Shown: in pieces, positions 47,971 to 59,191 of the stretch
Numbering within the stretch: position 1 is the stretch's first letter
Layout: each line of letters begins with the position of its first letter
NCBI GenBank assembly: GCA_019633425.1
Contig: WSUB01000015.1
Span: 62,001-126,000, forward strand
Reading direction: 5' to 3'
DNA length: 64,000 nt
DNA from: Tulasnella sp. 424
Taxonomy: Eukaryota; Basidiomycota; Agaricomycetes; Cantharellales; Tulasnellaceae
Position numbers and translations under genes: made by a program
The notes under the pieces: generated by a model
What the model was told of the DNA's origin: nothing
Seen by the model: the letters and a program-made list of their open reading frames with translations, nothing else
Databases searched by the model: none

Positions 47971-48648
47971 GGGTCAGAGCTACGAGCGAATTTTGATAGT
48001 AGAGGGAGGGAGGCGGAAGGACGGGTGGGCTTCCTGTTGGCTAAAATGCGATCCGTTTTGAACCCTCCTTCGCTTGAAACTTTGATAAGGAAGACTCTCG
48101 ACACGAGACTCCACTTTAATAAGCATTGGAGCAAACTGCGGGGTTGATTGCGGGTCCGGTGGACAAGATGAAGGTCTGTGCACAGTCTCGAGGGCATTCG
48201 GTGCGAGTTCCAGATGGCAGCTGACGAGTCTTCCTAGCGGGAATTCGATAGTTGCTACTGAAAGAAACGCGTCAAGATAAGCCGAGGGGTGAGAGGGACG
48301 GCCTCATTTCCCAAACAGCGTACTTTTTGATTGTTTGGTGGTGGAGGGCTTGGCCAGGTGAGCTCCGGAAAAATCAAACTTTGCGTGTTGTTTATCCGAA
48401 GATCTGGGGAGAATGAAGCCTAGACTCTAGGATGCCTCGGTCGACACGGAAATTCATATCCTAAAGGCTATCCGTGTAAAACGGTACCGTCGGAACTCGG
48501 CGCGTGGCTTTCAGACGTACTGAGTAAAGGATGAACCCAGGTTTGGCAGCGATCATGAGAACGCGGAGCTAGCGGCTTAGGTCCGAAACTCCCATCCCAG
48601 GAACCTCTTTGTGAATTCTGTACTCGATGTCTATTCAAACATTTTACT
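47971..48648. other. Intergenic, no supported gene
   Basis: Upstream of the MFS gene and downstream of reductase A. I see no gene. Confidence 0.45.
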
Positions 48649-49956
48649 TTAGGCTCCAACTCCAGTCTCAGATTCAATCTCCTCAAATTTGGCAAGCATG
48701 TCCTTCAACATCGTTTCAAATCCACGATACTCCAGCCCCAAATCTTTCTTGCTCTTGGAATTATCTGCTTTATAGACTCCTCCTTCTGGATAGAGTCGAC
48801 CTGGCGTCCCTCTTGGTATATTTTTTGACGTCGCCCGCTCGGGGTAGTGTTCCCAGATGTAGTCAATGAACTGTTGAGCGGAGTAGTTGCCGGCGGTAAC
48901 AAGATATCTGTGATTTCCGGCAATGGCGGATTCCTGGGGGTCACGAGGTTGAGAGATGATGGCTTTGGCGGAAGAAGTTCCTCAGTGGCATTCCGGACTT
49001 ACCGCAGCGAGGACGTGAGCTAGCGCAACGTCGCGGACGTCTACCCAGAGCCAGACACGATTCACCGGTTCCCGCGTGCCACAAAAGTAGGCATAGACTT
49101 CAGCTGCACTGGTGTTTAGGGCCGATAGCTTGCTTATTTCTTGTTCAGGAGGCCCGTATATCTGTTTAGTCGTTCATAACTAAAGGTCAGTAGAGTGTAT
49201 ATATCAGCTTATTGAGCAAGCGTACCATAGGAGGGCAAATGGTCGTCAACGCGAAGGCTGGGTTCTTGGCCTTCACGAAGTCCCAAGCGGCCTCTTCCGC
49301 GAGCTTCTTGCTGGCAGTGTACCCAGCACGTGGATTTGCAAGGCCAGCCTCCCGGGTAATCTATTACGCCGCGGACAGTAAGCGACGCTCGTATGGAACA
49401 GTATGATATAAACATACCGGGCTCCATTCTTCTGCAGTGTATGTGTGCTCAGGCCAGTCCGGCTTGTGTAAGTTGTTGACGGATGCGAAACTCGAAGTAA
49501 CCACAATGCGTTTGACGGTTGGCGCATGAGCCAAAGTCGACTCCAATATGCCTACCGTCCCTCGAATGGCAGGCTTGTATAGATCTTCTTCGACGTCCTT
49601 TCTGCAGAAGGTTCCCCCCCTGTGAGTGTCTTGGAGATCGACGATGGCGGCCTGCCCCACACTCACGCGTCCATAATGTAAGGCGAACTCGAATGGATGA
49701 TGGCATCGAACTGATGTGTTCTTAGGACCTCATCGAATACTCCCGGCTTTGCTATGTCTTCCACGATGGCGAACTTGAGCTTGGCTTCGTTTCCGCTGGT
49801 GAATTTTGAGAATTTTTCCTTCAGGTATTTGGTTTTGGATTCAGATCTAACAGTGCCGACGACCGTATGCCCTCGTTCAAGGAGAGCCTTGGTGATCTGA
49901 TATCCAAGGAATCCATTCGCGCCGGTGAGGAGGATTCTGCTCGCTGAGGACGACAT
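48649..49956 (-). CDS. NAD(P)-dependent reductase A (extended SDR, dihydroflavonol-reductase/Gre2-like)
   Basis: A carbonyl-reducing oxidoreductase of about 340 residues. The Rossmann motif TGANGFLG is near the N-terminus, followed by RSESKTKYLKEKFSKF, the VTSSFAS strand, catalytic GYTASKKLAEEAAW (YxxxK), ICPPMIYGPP, and WVDVRDVALAHVLA. The start MSSSASRILLTG at 49956 is preferred over MTGLND at 50013 because the paralogue starts equivalently. The stop is at 48649-48651 after SETGVGA. Introns follow IMDA, EEWSP, IYGPPE and HVLAA, as in the paralogue. Family members reduce aldehydes, ketones or flavonoid-like substrates; the substrate here cannot be read. No signal peptide. Confidence 0.9.
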
Positions 49957-50020
49957 TGGTGCGGACGAAGAAAGGTGAAGGAAAGGTCGAGTGAGGTCAT
50001 TCAAACCCGTCATAGGTGGT

Positions 50021-50028
50021 ATTTATAT
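50021..50028 (-). promoter_or_regulatory. TATA box of reductase A
   Basis: ATATAAAT on the minus strand, about 65 bases before the ATG at 49956. Confidence 0.5.
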
Positions 50029-50394
50029 CTCCCGATGAAACGCTAAATTAAAGTCTTTTGATAAATCTCTTCGGCTTGAGGGTTTTCCAAAAAAGTTAAG
50101 AGCTCAATCTAGGCTCCCACACCATCTTCCCAGTTCCCCCATCCAGACGGACTTACTATCCGAGATTAATACTATGGCATGGCTCTCGGTATACGGTGTA
50201 GAGATCTGGAGGGCCGGTCCTCCTCCGCAGAAAGTGAAGAATAGAGAACGAATCGTATGAAGAGATCCGGATCCGAGGCTGCCGCATGCCGCGGAGATGA
50301 TCGATTTGTCATACACATTCGGCATAGTGTTACCGAAATTCAAGTATCAAGGATGTTTACTGATATATATAGCGAGGCAAGGGCAAACTCGTAC

Positions 50395-51713
50395 TCAGTT
50401 CTCACTGAGTGTCAACTCGAGTTCTTTGAAACGGGCAAAAGTATCGTCCATCATCGTGTCGAGGTCACGATAAGCCAAGCCTAGATCCTTCTTGCTTTTC
50501 GAGTTGTCGGACGTATAGGTTCCTTCCTCGGGATATAACTTGCCAGGCGTTCCCTTGGAGACATTCTTCGACTTGGCACGTTCGGGATAGTTCTGCCAAA
50601 TGTAGTCGATGAATTGCTGTGCCGAGTATCGCCCGCTGGAGATGAGGTATCGTTGATTAGCGGCTGCTTGGGATTCCTATGGTATTTCGAAGCAACGAAA
50701 ACGTCAAAATTCGGTCCGGTGCATCGCACGGAGATGGGGTACTCACGAGTGCCAGGACGTGAGCAAGCGCGACGTCGCGGACGTCTACCCAGATCCACGC
50801 TTGATTACTTGCTTCTTTCTTGCCACAGAACAGAGAATACATATCGGCCGCACTGGTGTTGAGCTTTGAAAGGTCAGTGACCTCTTGTTCCGGGGGGCCA
50901 TAGACCTGCGGATAGGGCATTCAGGTCGCCGACATTCCCAGAGACTGGTCGACGGCTTACCATGGGTGGACAGATCGTGGTCAAGGTGAATGAGGGTTTC
51001 TTCTTTTTCAAAAAGTCCCAAGCAGCCTCTTCGGCGAGCTTCTTGCTGGCGGTGTAGCCAGCGGCGGGATCCTGGAGCCCATCCTCTCTGGTGATCTATG
51101 AAACACGCAGGCACACTGAGTTAGCGATGATAGTCGGACCAGAGAGTAATCCAACTATTCACGCACTGGATTCCAGTCCTCCTCGGTATAGGTGTGTTCT
51201 GGCCAGTTACCTTTCCCGTTGTTCATGATGGAAGCAAAGCTCGATGTGATGACGACGCGCTTGACGGATGGGGCATGTGCGTGGATAGACCTAAGAATGC
51301 CTACGGTCCCCTCTATGGCAGGCTCGTAGAGCTCTTTTTCAATGTCCTTCCTGTCGAAGGATGAGCATCAGGTAAACCACAAGTCGGTTACATGTGAATG
51401 AGTTGGCCACGCACGCAGTTTGGAAGAATGGCGAGCTCGAATGAATGACAGCATCAAAATTATTCTCCTTCAACACATTGTCGAAGGCTCCAGGCTTCGC
51501 AATGTCTTCGACAACCGCGAACCTGAGCTTTGCTTTGTCTCTGCTTGAGAATTTGGAAAACTGTTCTTGAAGGTACTTGGTCTTGGATTCGGATCTAACT
51601 GTACCGACGACATCATATCCCTTTTCCAGGAGGAATCTGGTAATCTGGAAGCCGATAAAACCGTTGGCACCGGTAAGAAGAACAGTAGAAGTGGCAGGAT
51701 TGGACGCGGACAT
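50395..51713 (-). CDS. NAD(P)-dependent reductase B (tandem paralogue of A)
   Basis: Same family and exon layout as reductase A, which lies downstream on the same strand with 438 bases between coding regions. The start MSASNPATSTVLLTGANGF is at 51713. Motifs: TGANGFIG, RSESKTKYLQEQFSKF, VITSSFAS, GYTASKKLAEEAAW, ICPPMVYGPP and WVDVRDVALAHVLAL. The C-terminus LGLAYRDLDTMMDDTF ends TLSEN at 50395. The two genes clearly arose by tandem duplication; the most different parts are the C-terminal end and the loop after VYGPPEQE. Both look intact. Confidence 0.9.
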
Positions 51714-53078
51714 GGTGAATATTCGTGAGGAAAAAAGGTGGAGAGGGAGGTGATGGGGTTCAAATTGGGATGGACGAGCCACCCGACGCCTTTTTATGCC
51801 TTTCCAGAGGTGGAGGTGGAGGTGGTATCAATTCAGTGGAGCAGGCGGAACGGCTCCCTCAAAGACGAAGACCCGCTGTGAATGCAGACGTCAGCTCTAG
51901 ATCTGTGCTTGGTCGGGGGATCATCCACGAGGAGACGGCTCAGGCCCCCGTCGTTCTTGTCAACACAGATCGTTCTATTGCCCCGAATGAACACGACACC
52001 GTGCAGACACAATTGACAGCGAATTTGTGGGGCGGCGTGTCAGCCCAATATATCTGTTAGAATTGAATTAAAAAAAATAAACAAATAAAGTTGGAGCATT
52101 GCGTTACCAACGACGTCATCCGAAAGGCGGGAGATCGGAGTCGGATTTTGAATTCGCCCTCTAGAAGGCCTGAAAGCTGACGAGCTGGCCACACGAGCTG
52201 AGGAGGATTGCTTTGCAGGTGTGTCCGATTTGCTTGGTCCAGGATTCGAACGATGAAGCGAGTTCGCGTTCATTCGCGACGTCGAGTGCTTTCGAGGAAT
52301 CGACGTCGTGGCAGAAATGAAGATTCGTATCGTTGAGTCGCATTTCCACGTCATGAGAAAGATTTAGCTGGGATATGCAGTGAAGGTGGAAGTTCAGCCG
52401 CTTCAAGCCGTTTGTGTATTAGGGTGACGCCACAAGTGTGGGAACAAACCAAGACCTCCATCCACTGCCCGCGTTTGGACACCTCATGCTCACCCAACTG
52501 GTTACCGTGCGATCTAATTTACAACCTCACGAATCACATGATTACTATTTTCAGTTATTTCTGCCCACGTTACTCATCCTGTTCCGGAATATTGTGCCTC
52601 GATTTCTAATTAAGGGAACGATTTGGTCAGCATAGGCATGGTCCGGGCAACGCCTCGGCTTTGGCAATCCCTGAGAGTTGCTATGATTGGTAGCGCCGCC
52701 GAGATTCTTACGTGCACTGCACTCGGTGGCTCTATACACCACAAATATGGGCTGACGCCGAGCCAATGGTGAGCGAGGGATTATACATACGCCCTGACTG
52801 GGTCCCTCAAACTCTCGGCCGTCGGAAAGCCATCGACTTGACCCAGACTTCGCGTCCAATGAACTGCAGAGTTCGTTTTCCACAACTCCGCGCATCATCA
52901 TGCTGAGCTTTTGAAATCCTTCGACCACCACAGTGCCTGGAATGGAAGATCTTGGTATAAGAAACGAAAGTCAGCCTTAAGGCTTGGAATTCATTGGCAG
53001 CTCGTTCACCGAGAGTCTCATCCATCACTGCTTTTCATTGTACCACTTCGGGCTCAAATACTAGCTCCTCACTCAAGC
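51714..53078. other. Intergenic, no supported gene
   Basis: A short minus-strand frame at 52161-52406 is rich in plausible residues but matches nothing I know. No gene is called. Confidence 0.4.
51790..51797 (-). promoter_or_regulatory. TATA-like element of reductase B
   Basis: ATAAAAAG on the minus strand, about 77 bases before the ATG at 51713. Confidence 0.45.
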
Positions 53079-54027
53079 ATGTCCTCACGTTATTTCATTG
53101 CCTGCCGATTCCTGAAGGCAACCACAACGATATTTTCGAGCTTCAGGCTTTGCGAATGGTGCTCCTTCACAATGGTAATCCATCATTTCTGATTTAAGCT
53201 CATATAACTAATTCGGGCTGTACTGCGCAGTGATCATCCGCGGCTTCAACTCCGTACTGTTCTATAGCCAGCAGATTCAATCGGACGCCTCAGAACTCAA
53301 ATCGTTTTTGGAGTACACGGAACAAGTTGTCAGTTTCAGAGTCGTTTTCATTCTCTTCCCTCAGCTGACTTTGAATTTCTTTCTCACTAGATCGAATTCA
53401 TGCATAACCACCACGAAGCCGAAGAAGAAATCATGTTCCCAACACTCGAGTCCAAATACGGCCCTGGGTCTATGGCACATAACATCGAAGGACACGAGCA
53501 TTTTAAGGCGCCTTTCGCCATATTCGAAAGCTTGGTCGGAGAATTCAAGAGTGGGGCCAAGTCATGGGACGCCAAGGCATTCCAGCAGGCCGTTTACGGC
53601 TTTATGCCCGTCCTCCGCGAGCATCTCGTAGACGAAATCGAGACTCTCAGACCCCACCTCTTAAGAGAGCACTTCAAGGAAGTAGAGCTTCAAGATATTG
53701 AAGAAGCAACGAAAAAGTGGACTTTGGCTAGAAGTGCCCCAGACAGGAGCCCGCAGTTCTTCTTCGCGAACGGCGACGCGGTTCATGCTCCTTGGTGCGA
53801 AAGAGGCTCGGTGCCTTCAGCTAATTGGGGCTGACCGCGCTTGCACCCATAGGTTCCCGATGATGCCACCTCAACTCTTCACCAAAATCAAAGGCGACTT
53901 GTGGAGCATTCATTCAGACTGGTGGGCGTTCGGATCCACCGACAAGGACATGACGATCAAGCAGGAGTTCGCCGCGTATGAGCCAGGTCTGGAGAAAGAC
54001 GGTACGGTAGATGGATCGAAGGCGTGA
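53079..54027 (+). CDS. Hemerythrin-like protein, copy 5 (start codon out of frame)
   Basis: Body of a family member: LFHCLPIPEGNHND, His of VLLHN, HNHHEAEE, EGHEHF and REHLVDEIE, then FPMMP, HSDWWAFGSTDK and FAAYEP, ending DGSKA at 54027. The expected start ATGTCCTCA at 53079 is one base out of frame with LFHCLP, and no ATG lies in frame just upstream. Either one base is lost, or translation starts in an upstream exon: ATGGAAGATCTTG near 52942 could splice in frame to an acceptor near 52998, which is only a possibility. It also differs by SQQ instead of SGE after the first helix, and by Ser-Thr in place of the Cys pair. It is the most divergent copy. Confidence 0.75.
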
Positions 54028-54572
54028 AGACCTGCTGCTTCGAAGTCGTCGTTCGCCAAGGTTGAATACTCACTGTACGAAGAAAGAAATCAATATATAC
54101 TTCTGCTGAACGCAAATGAGCCTTACAGAGAATTGCCGCTCGTCTTCCATCCTGTGTGCTTCTGTTCGACAACCAATCTGTCGGCATGGAGTCAGGAAAT
54201 ACCTCAGAAGATGTATAGAAACGGTCGTGGCGCCCTGAAATATTCACTCAAGACGACTTCGAAATCCCGACGTCTAAAAATATCCCTCGGTTTCCACAAA
54301 TGTTTGCCGCGCACGGCATTTCGACGTTCCCGGGCCAATCAGTGTTCCCAACGTCACGTGAGTCACAGGAATGCGTAGTTTGCATGATCCCTATTATTGT
54401 CTCCACCGCAGATGCTCGCGAAGGCGGTTAAAAGAGCGGCGTCCCTCCCCGCTGACCGCAGTCTATTTTTAAAGGACACTTTGACCGCCGACTCGCGACT
54501 CGCCAACCTAGCTCTCCATCAACAACCCTCAACTCCTGAATCACATCCGTGCGATCGACCCGTCCTCTCGTG
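54028..54572. other. Intergenic between hemerythrin-like genes 5 and 6
   Basis: Contains the TATA-like element TATTTTTAAAGG at 54464-54475, about 100 bases before the next ATG. I see no gene. Confidence 0.5.
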
Positions 54573-55535
54573 ATGTCAAACAAACAAGAAGTTAATCTGT
54601 ATCACTGCCTGTCAATACCGGACGGTGACTGGAAGGATATTTTTGAATCTCAAGCTATTGGAATGGCCTTGATGCATAATGGTAAGACCAACCGCCGTGT
54701 CTGCGAGCTCGTATTCGGTATAGTCAGCTTACGTCAACTTTACAGTTATAATCCGATCGTTCAACTCTTTACTATACTACAGCGGCGAAGTTGAGCCGGG
54801 AACTCCACAGTTCACCGCATTCCTCCTGTACGCGCAAGAAGTGGTGAGCTCGAGATCAAAAGCACTTTCCAAGATTGGCGACGCTTAGCTCAGCCGTGGA
54901 CGTTTATCTTCAGTGTCTTCAACTACACCGCCACCACAAAATTCAAGAATCTCTCTCCTTCCCTTTCCTTGAATCTAAGCTAGGAGAGGGCCGGATGGCC
55001 GGCAGTGTTGCGGCACACGAAGCGTTCGGAAAACCACTTGCCGAGTTGGAGGACTTTGTTCAAAACATAATGATAAAGCCTCACGAATGGGACTTGGATC
55101 TCTTTCGAAAGTTGATCCACCGATTTATGCCAATGTTGAGGGAACACCTCAAAGACGAGGTCAATAGATTGGACGGGGGGGAGCTGAGGGAGTACTTCAC
55201 AGAGCAAGACTTTAAGGATTATGAAAAGCGCTTTGTCAAAGAGACAACAAAATCTGTCGCCCTATCGAGGGGTCCCCAGCTAATGTTTGTGAACGGTGAC
55301 TGCGTTCACGGGGAATGGTACGAGCCATTGACATGAGATTAACGAGAAGGTAATATCTGACAAGTTCACTTTCATCAAAAGGTTTTCTCCTTTTCCATCT
55401 GCACTGGTCATTTTGGTGAAGCACGTGCTATTCAGGCTTCACTCTGACATGTGGGCATTCGGGTGCTGCGATAGGGAAATGAGACTCAAACGTCCATTCG
55501 CTCGATACGAACCGCCCCTCAAGGTCGTCGAGTAG
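54573..55535 (+). CDS. Hemerythrin-like protein, copy 6
   Basis: Starts MSNKQEVNLYHCLSIPDGD at 54573. Ligand candidates: His of ALMHN, HRHHKIQE (HxxxE kept although the usual EE is QE), AAHEAF and REHLKDEVN. Arg-Ser replaces Arg-Gly in IIRSFNS. Exon 2 ends at GTGAGC after AQEV. Intron 3 splits the Trp codon with donor GTACGA and acceptor CAAAAG, and the last exon reads FSPFP, HSDMWAFGCCDR and FARYEP, ending KVVE at 55535. If the third intron is not removed, translation stops after EPLT at 55336. Confidence 0.88.
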
Positions 55536-56352
55536 TCATGACTCTGCCCAATCTATATTATAGAATTATATACGCAATTGGATCCATAACTTCTGAATAT
55601 TGTAATGTATCCTGGCTTCTGAATAGCAGCATGGCTACGCCGGTCAGCGATTTTCCCCATGGGTGCACAGCTTGTGACTGTCCCACATGCTCCGGAGAGA
55701 GTTCCAAGATTCAAGCTACTTCTATTTCATTTGTTCACAGCTTACAAGCGTGTCGGGGCTCCTGATGCAGCGCGCATCCTCCGGGATGCTTTCGCTCGTG
55801 GAGACTTCGGGATGCGCCAAGTCCCTTACAAGATAGAGGTCTCGTCCATTTGCCAGCAGCCATCGCTCTAGATACGTCAGTACGTTGAGCGGGGTGATCT
55901 AGAATTAGAAAGATTCAAGCTGAAGAACGTGTTTCGTTATCCGAATTTACCGTTGACTTGAATCTGGCGTCAAACACTGGCTGGTTTCAAATATTCACGG
56001 CATGGCCGGCATTCCAATACCGTAAACGGCAAGAGGCGGCTCTACACATTCGGGGCGGCTGAAATCAGACCGCTTCAGGACTGGGGGATCCAATCACATT
56101 CTCGCTTTAACGCCGTTCTAAACACGTGACCATACTCCCCCTCAACCGGGCTCGCTTTCGCGTTCCCGCTGTACCGAACCCATTTCTTTCGGTCACCAAC
56201 GCGCGGAAACCTCCTTCCGAGTAACGGGACGTCACTACCGCATGAGAGCTTTAAATGGATTCCAGTCTGAGAACCTCACTCCATCACTCCCCCTACCCTC
56301 GTATCCCTCTTTTGCCGCGACCGCCTCTTCGGTTTCGGATACTTCTTGAGCA
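55536..56352. other. Intergenic between hemerythrin-like genes 6 and 7
   Basis: Carries CTTTAAAT at 56249-56256, about 100 bases before the ATG of copy 7, a plausible TATA-like element. No gene is seen. Confidence 0.5.
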
Positions 56353-57310
56353 ATGGCAACTGAGAGTCCTCAGCTTTACAACTGCTTGCCAATTCCTGAT
56401 GGCGACTGGAAGGATGTTTACGAAAACCAAGCGATTACGATGGCCCTGATCCACAATGGTAGGTTGACTTTGCTGCCTCGATTCTGACCCCTCACCGGCC
56501 TAGCTTGCTGACGCGAGCAACATAGTTTTTATACGGGGATTTAACTCGATGTTGTACTACAGCGGAGAAGTTCAACCAGGAACGAAGCAGCTTGTGTCTT
56601 TCCTCAACTACTCCCTCGAAGTGGTAAGGCGACGCAGCCATCACGTTGTCCAGCCAAAGCAACTAACACCCGAACAATCTCTTCAGTGCAATATGGTCCA
56701 TCATCACCACCGAAGTGAAGAGACCTTGTTCTTCCCGTTTCTTGAGCAGAAAATGGGAGCAGGCCGAATGTCTGGGAACGTTGCTGCTCACGAGGAGTTC
56801 AGCAAACCGTTCGAGGCTTTCGAGGAACTCCTCAAGAAGCTTATCTCAGACCCGAGTTTGTGGGATGCGAGAGTCTTCAGGGAGTCTATCCACAGCTTTA
56901 TGCCTGTTTTAAGGGAGCATCTCTCTGAAGAGCTTACAACCCTCGACGCGACCGAGCTGAGGAAATACCTCACTCCGAAAGACTTTGAAGAATTCGATAA
57001 AAAACTCATGGAGGAAATCAAAAAGACGGTGTCCTTTGTGAGAGGTCCACAGATCGTCTTTGTGAATGGGGACTCGGTCAATGGGGACTGGTAAGCAGAC
57101 GAACGTGCCATTGAGAAAGGTGAATAGCATCCTTAACATCTTGGTTTTCGGTGTAGGTTCCCTCCATTCCCGGGTCCACTGGTATTCCTAATAAAGTATG
57201 CGTTATACTGGGTGCATTCCGATATGTGGGAGTTCGGGTGTTGCGACAAGTACAAGAGAGTCAAAGCCCCCTTTGTGCCGTACGAACCCCCAGTCAAGAA
57301 GCAGAGTTGA
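56353..57310 (+). CDS. Hemerythrin-like protein, copy 7
   Basis: Starts MATESPQLYNCLPIPDGDWK at 56353; Asn replaces the usual His of the (F/Y)HC signature. Ligand candidates: His of ALIHN, HHHHRSEE, AAHEEF and REHLSEELT. Exon 3 ends NGDSVNGD-W, where the Trp codon is split by intron 3. The last exon gives FPPFP, HSDMWEFGCCDK and FVPYEP, ending VKKQS at 57310. Introns are at the family positions. Closest in the window to copies 2 and 6 in its DWKD/DWRD N-terminus and HSDMW block. Confidence 0.9.
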
Positions 57311-57770
57311 TACACGCCATAGTATATAGAGGAAAGGGTTTCAAGCCGCTTGTTTTCCGTTTTGCTATACCATACGTTTGGGCCCCTTCGCTATTGATCT
57401 ATTGGGCAGGTCGGACCGATTGAATGGAGCAGAGGCGAAGCTCACCTGCCACTAAGCTGTTTAGGGAGAAATCGAAGTGCTCGCATCATAATGACTTTTA
57501 TCGCGCTCCTGTCCGTACTATAGGCTCGTCGTAGGTGTAGCGCAACTCCGGGAAGCAAGGCGGACTTGAGGGGGATGAGCACAAGATTCTCAGGGTCACG
57601 TTCCTTATATTTAAATTATCAGATCGCGCCGCCGAGCCGCGGTCGACCATCATCTTCCGTCTCTTTGTTTTTCGGTGCGTGTATATTGCGAGTTCAGATA
57701 AAGATCCCCGGTGAAGCCATCTGAAAGGATGACAGCCACCCACAACCTGGTTTGACTCCACCCCCCACAG
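57311..57770. other. Intergenic, no supported gene
   Basis: The 3' flank of hemerythrin-like gene 7 and the promoter of the phosphotransferase-fold gene. Confidence 0.5.
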
Positions 57771-59020
57771 ATGACTAGTTCGAATCCGACCTTTGACTTC
57801 ACGCCCTACTTTACCACCATCTTATCCATCGCACCTAATGAGGTCGATGTACAAGTTCTATCAGGAGGATATACGAACCTCACCGCAAGAGCAACCTTCT
57901 CTCGTCCTATGAACCTTCCAACTCACTTCAACTTGCCAACGGCGATCTCCAGCGTCATCCTCAAAAGAGCTACCCCATACATGCATGCCATCCCTTCCCA
58001 GGCTGTGCCAATCGACAGGCAAGCTGTAGAGGCCCGCGCTCTACGAATCCTGCAAGGAGTCGAGCCCTCCGTTCCTGGTGTAGCGCAGGGGCTCGCCCGA
58101 GTGCCCACCCTCAGAGTACCGCAGTTGGTATTCCATGATACTGAGCAAAATATACTTTGGATGACGGATTTGGGGGAAGGAAAGATACTCACAGAGTACA
58201 TCCTTTCGGACTCACCATCAAAATCCAAACTCGAGGAGCTTGCAGACGCACTTGGGCGTTTCGTCGCTGGGTTGCACGGTGGGACGAAAAACCCATCACC
58301 AGAGACGACTTCAACTCTTTCAGACTCTCGACATTTATTTGGCTTCCTCACATCGGATGCAGCGAGGATTATCCGAGAGGAGTCTCCGGAATACCGGAAC
58401 GATCCCGACGGAATGCAGATGCTCGTGGACCGAATGTACAGTGTCCTCGATCCTGAGAGCAATTTGGAGCCGTGTCTGGGTATGGTGGATTTCTGGGCGG
58501 GAAGTACACTAGTTTCGACGGATGGAGATCTTGGTCTCTTGGATTGGGAGTATTTTGGGCTTTCAGATCCCGGATGTGAGCTAGGCATGTTTGGTGAGTT
58601 TGTCGTTTCGTAGGGCTGACACGGTGCATTACTTGTTGATATAATAACGTTCTATGGCTTGCCTTAGTTGGTCATCTCCATCTTTGCTTGCTCTTTGCGG
58701 AAGACTCCGCTGAGATTGCTACCGCGGTGCAAGCATTTCTCGCGAAGTTTGCCTCAACATACATCGCCACATCTTCAGACACCATGTCCGCTCAATTCAA
58801 GAGAAGATTTCTTATAACTCATGGTCGGGAACTAATTGTAGGAACGGAGCTGTTTGTGAGGACATTCGATGCAGCCTCGAAGGCCCGGTCGGTGGAGGCA
58901 GGACTACAGTGTTTGGGGGCGGCTGGTTCCGAGGACTGTACGATAGACCGTGACACGCTTAAGACCTTACCTGCAGAAATCCTAGAAGGCATGATGCTAT
59001 TCTTAGCACCAGATCGATAG
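57771..59020 (+). CDS. Aminoglycoside-phosphotransferase-fold (APH) kinase-like protein
   Basis: A protein of 391 residues in two exons, 57771-58593 and 58668-59020. The APH/choline-kinase fold is indicated by SGGYTNLTARA (nucleotide-loop region), VILKRA (candidate ATP-binding Lys), LADALGRFVAGLH, and LLDWEYFGLSDPGCELGMF, which holds the metal-binding Asp. The catalytic loop, normally HGDxxxxN, reads MVDFWAGS: the Asp is kept but His and Asn are replaced by Met/Val and Ser. Related fungal proteins may share this variant, so loss of activity is not proven. There is no signal peptide. The natural substrate is unknown, and an antibiotic-resistance role is not implied. It lies between hemerythrin-like genes 7 and 8 with no obvious functional link. 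Confidence 0.85.
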
Positions 59021-59191
59021 TCACTTCCATGTTTAGATATTCGCCATCATAAGTAGAGTATTACGAGACGAGAGAGGTTGAGGTCTCTGTAGCGCTAGAG
59101 AGGGTATCGAAGGTGATGAAGATATTGAATGTTAGAGTAAAAGGAACAATACAAGAACTCAGAACAATCTTCCGGAGTACGTCGTGAATGT

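Noticed and set aside
52230..52260. GTTCGAATCC-like T-loop on the minus strand
   Set aside because: No cloverleaf could be completed; more likely chance.
57923..58588. 221-codon minus-strand frame
   Set aside because: Antisense shadow of the APH-fold gene, whose sense frame has clear motifs.
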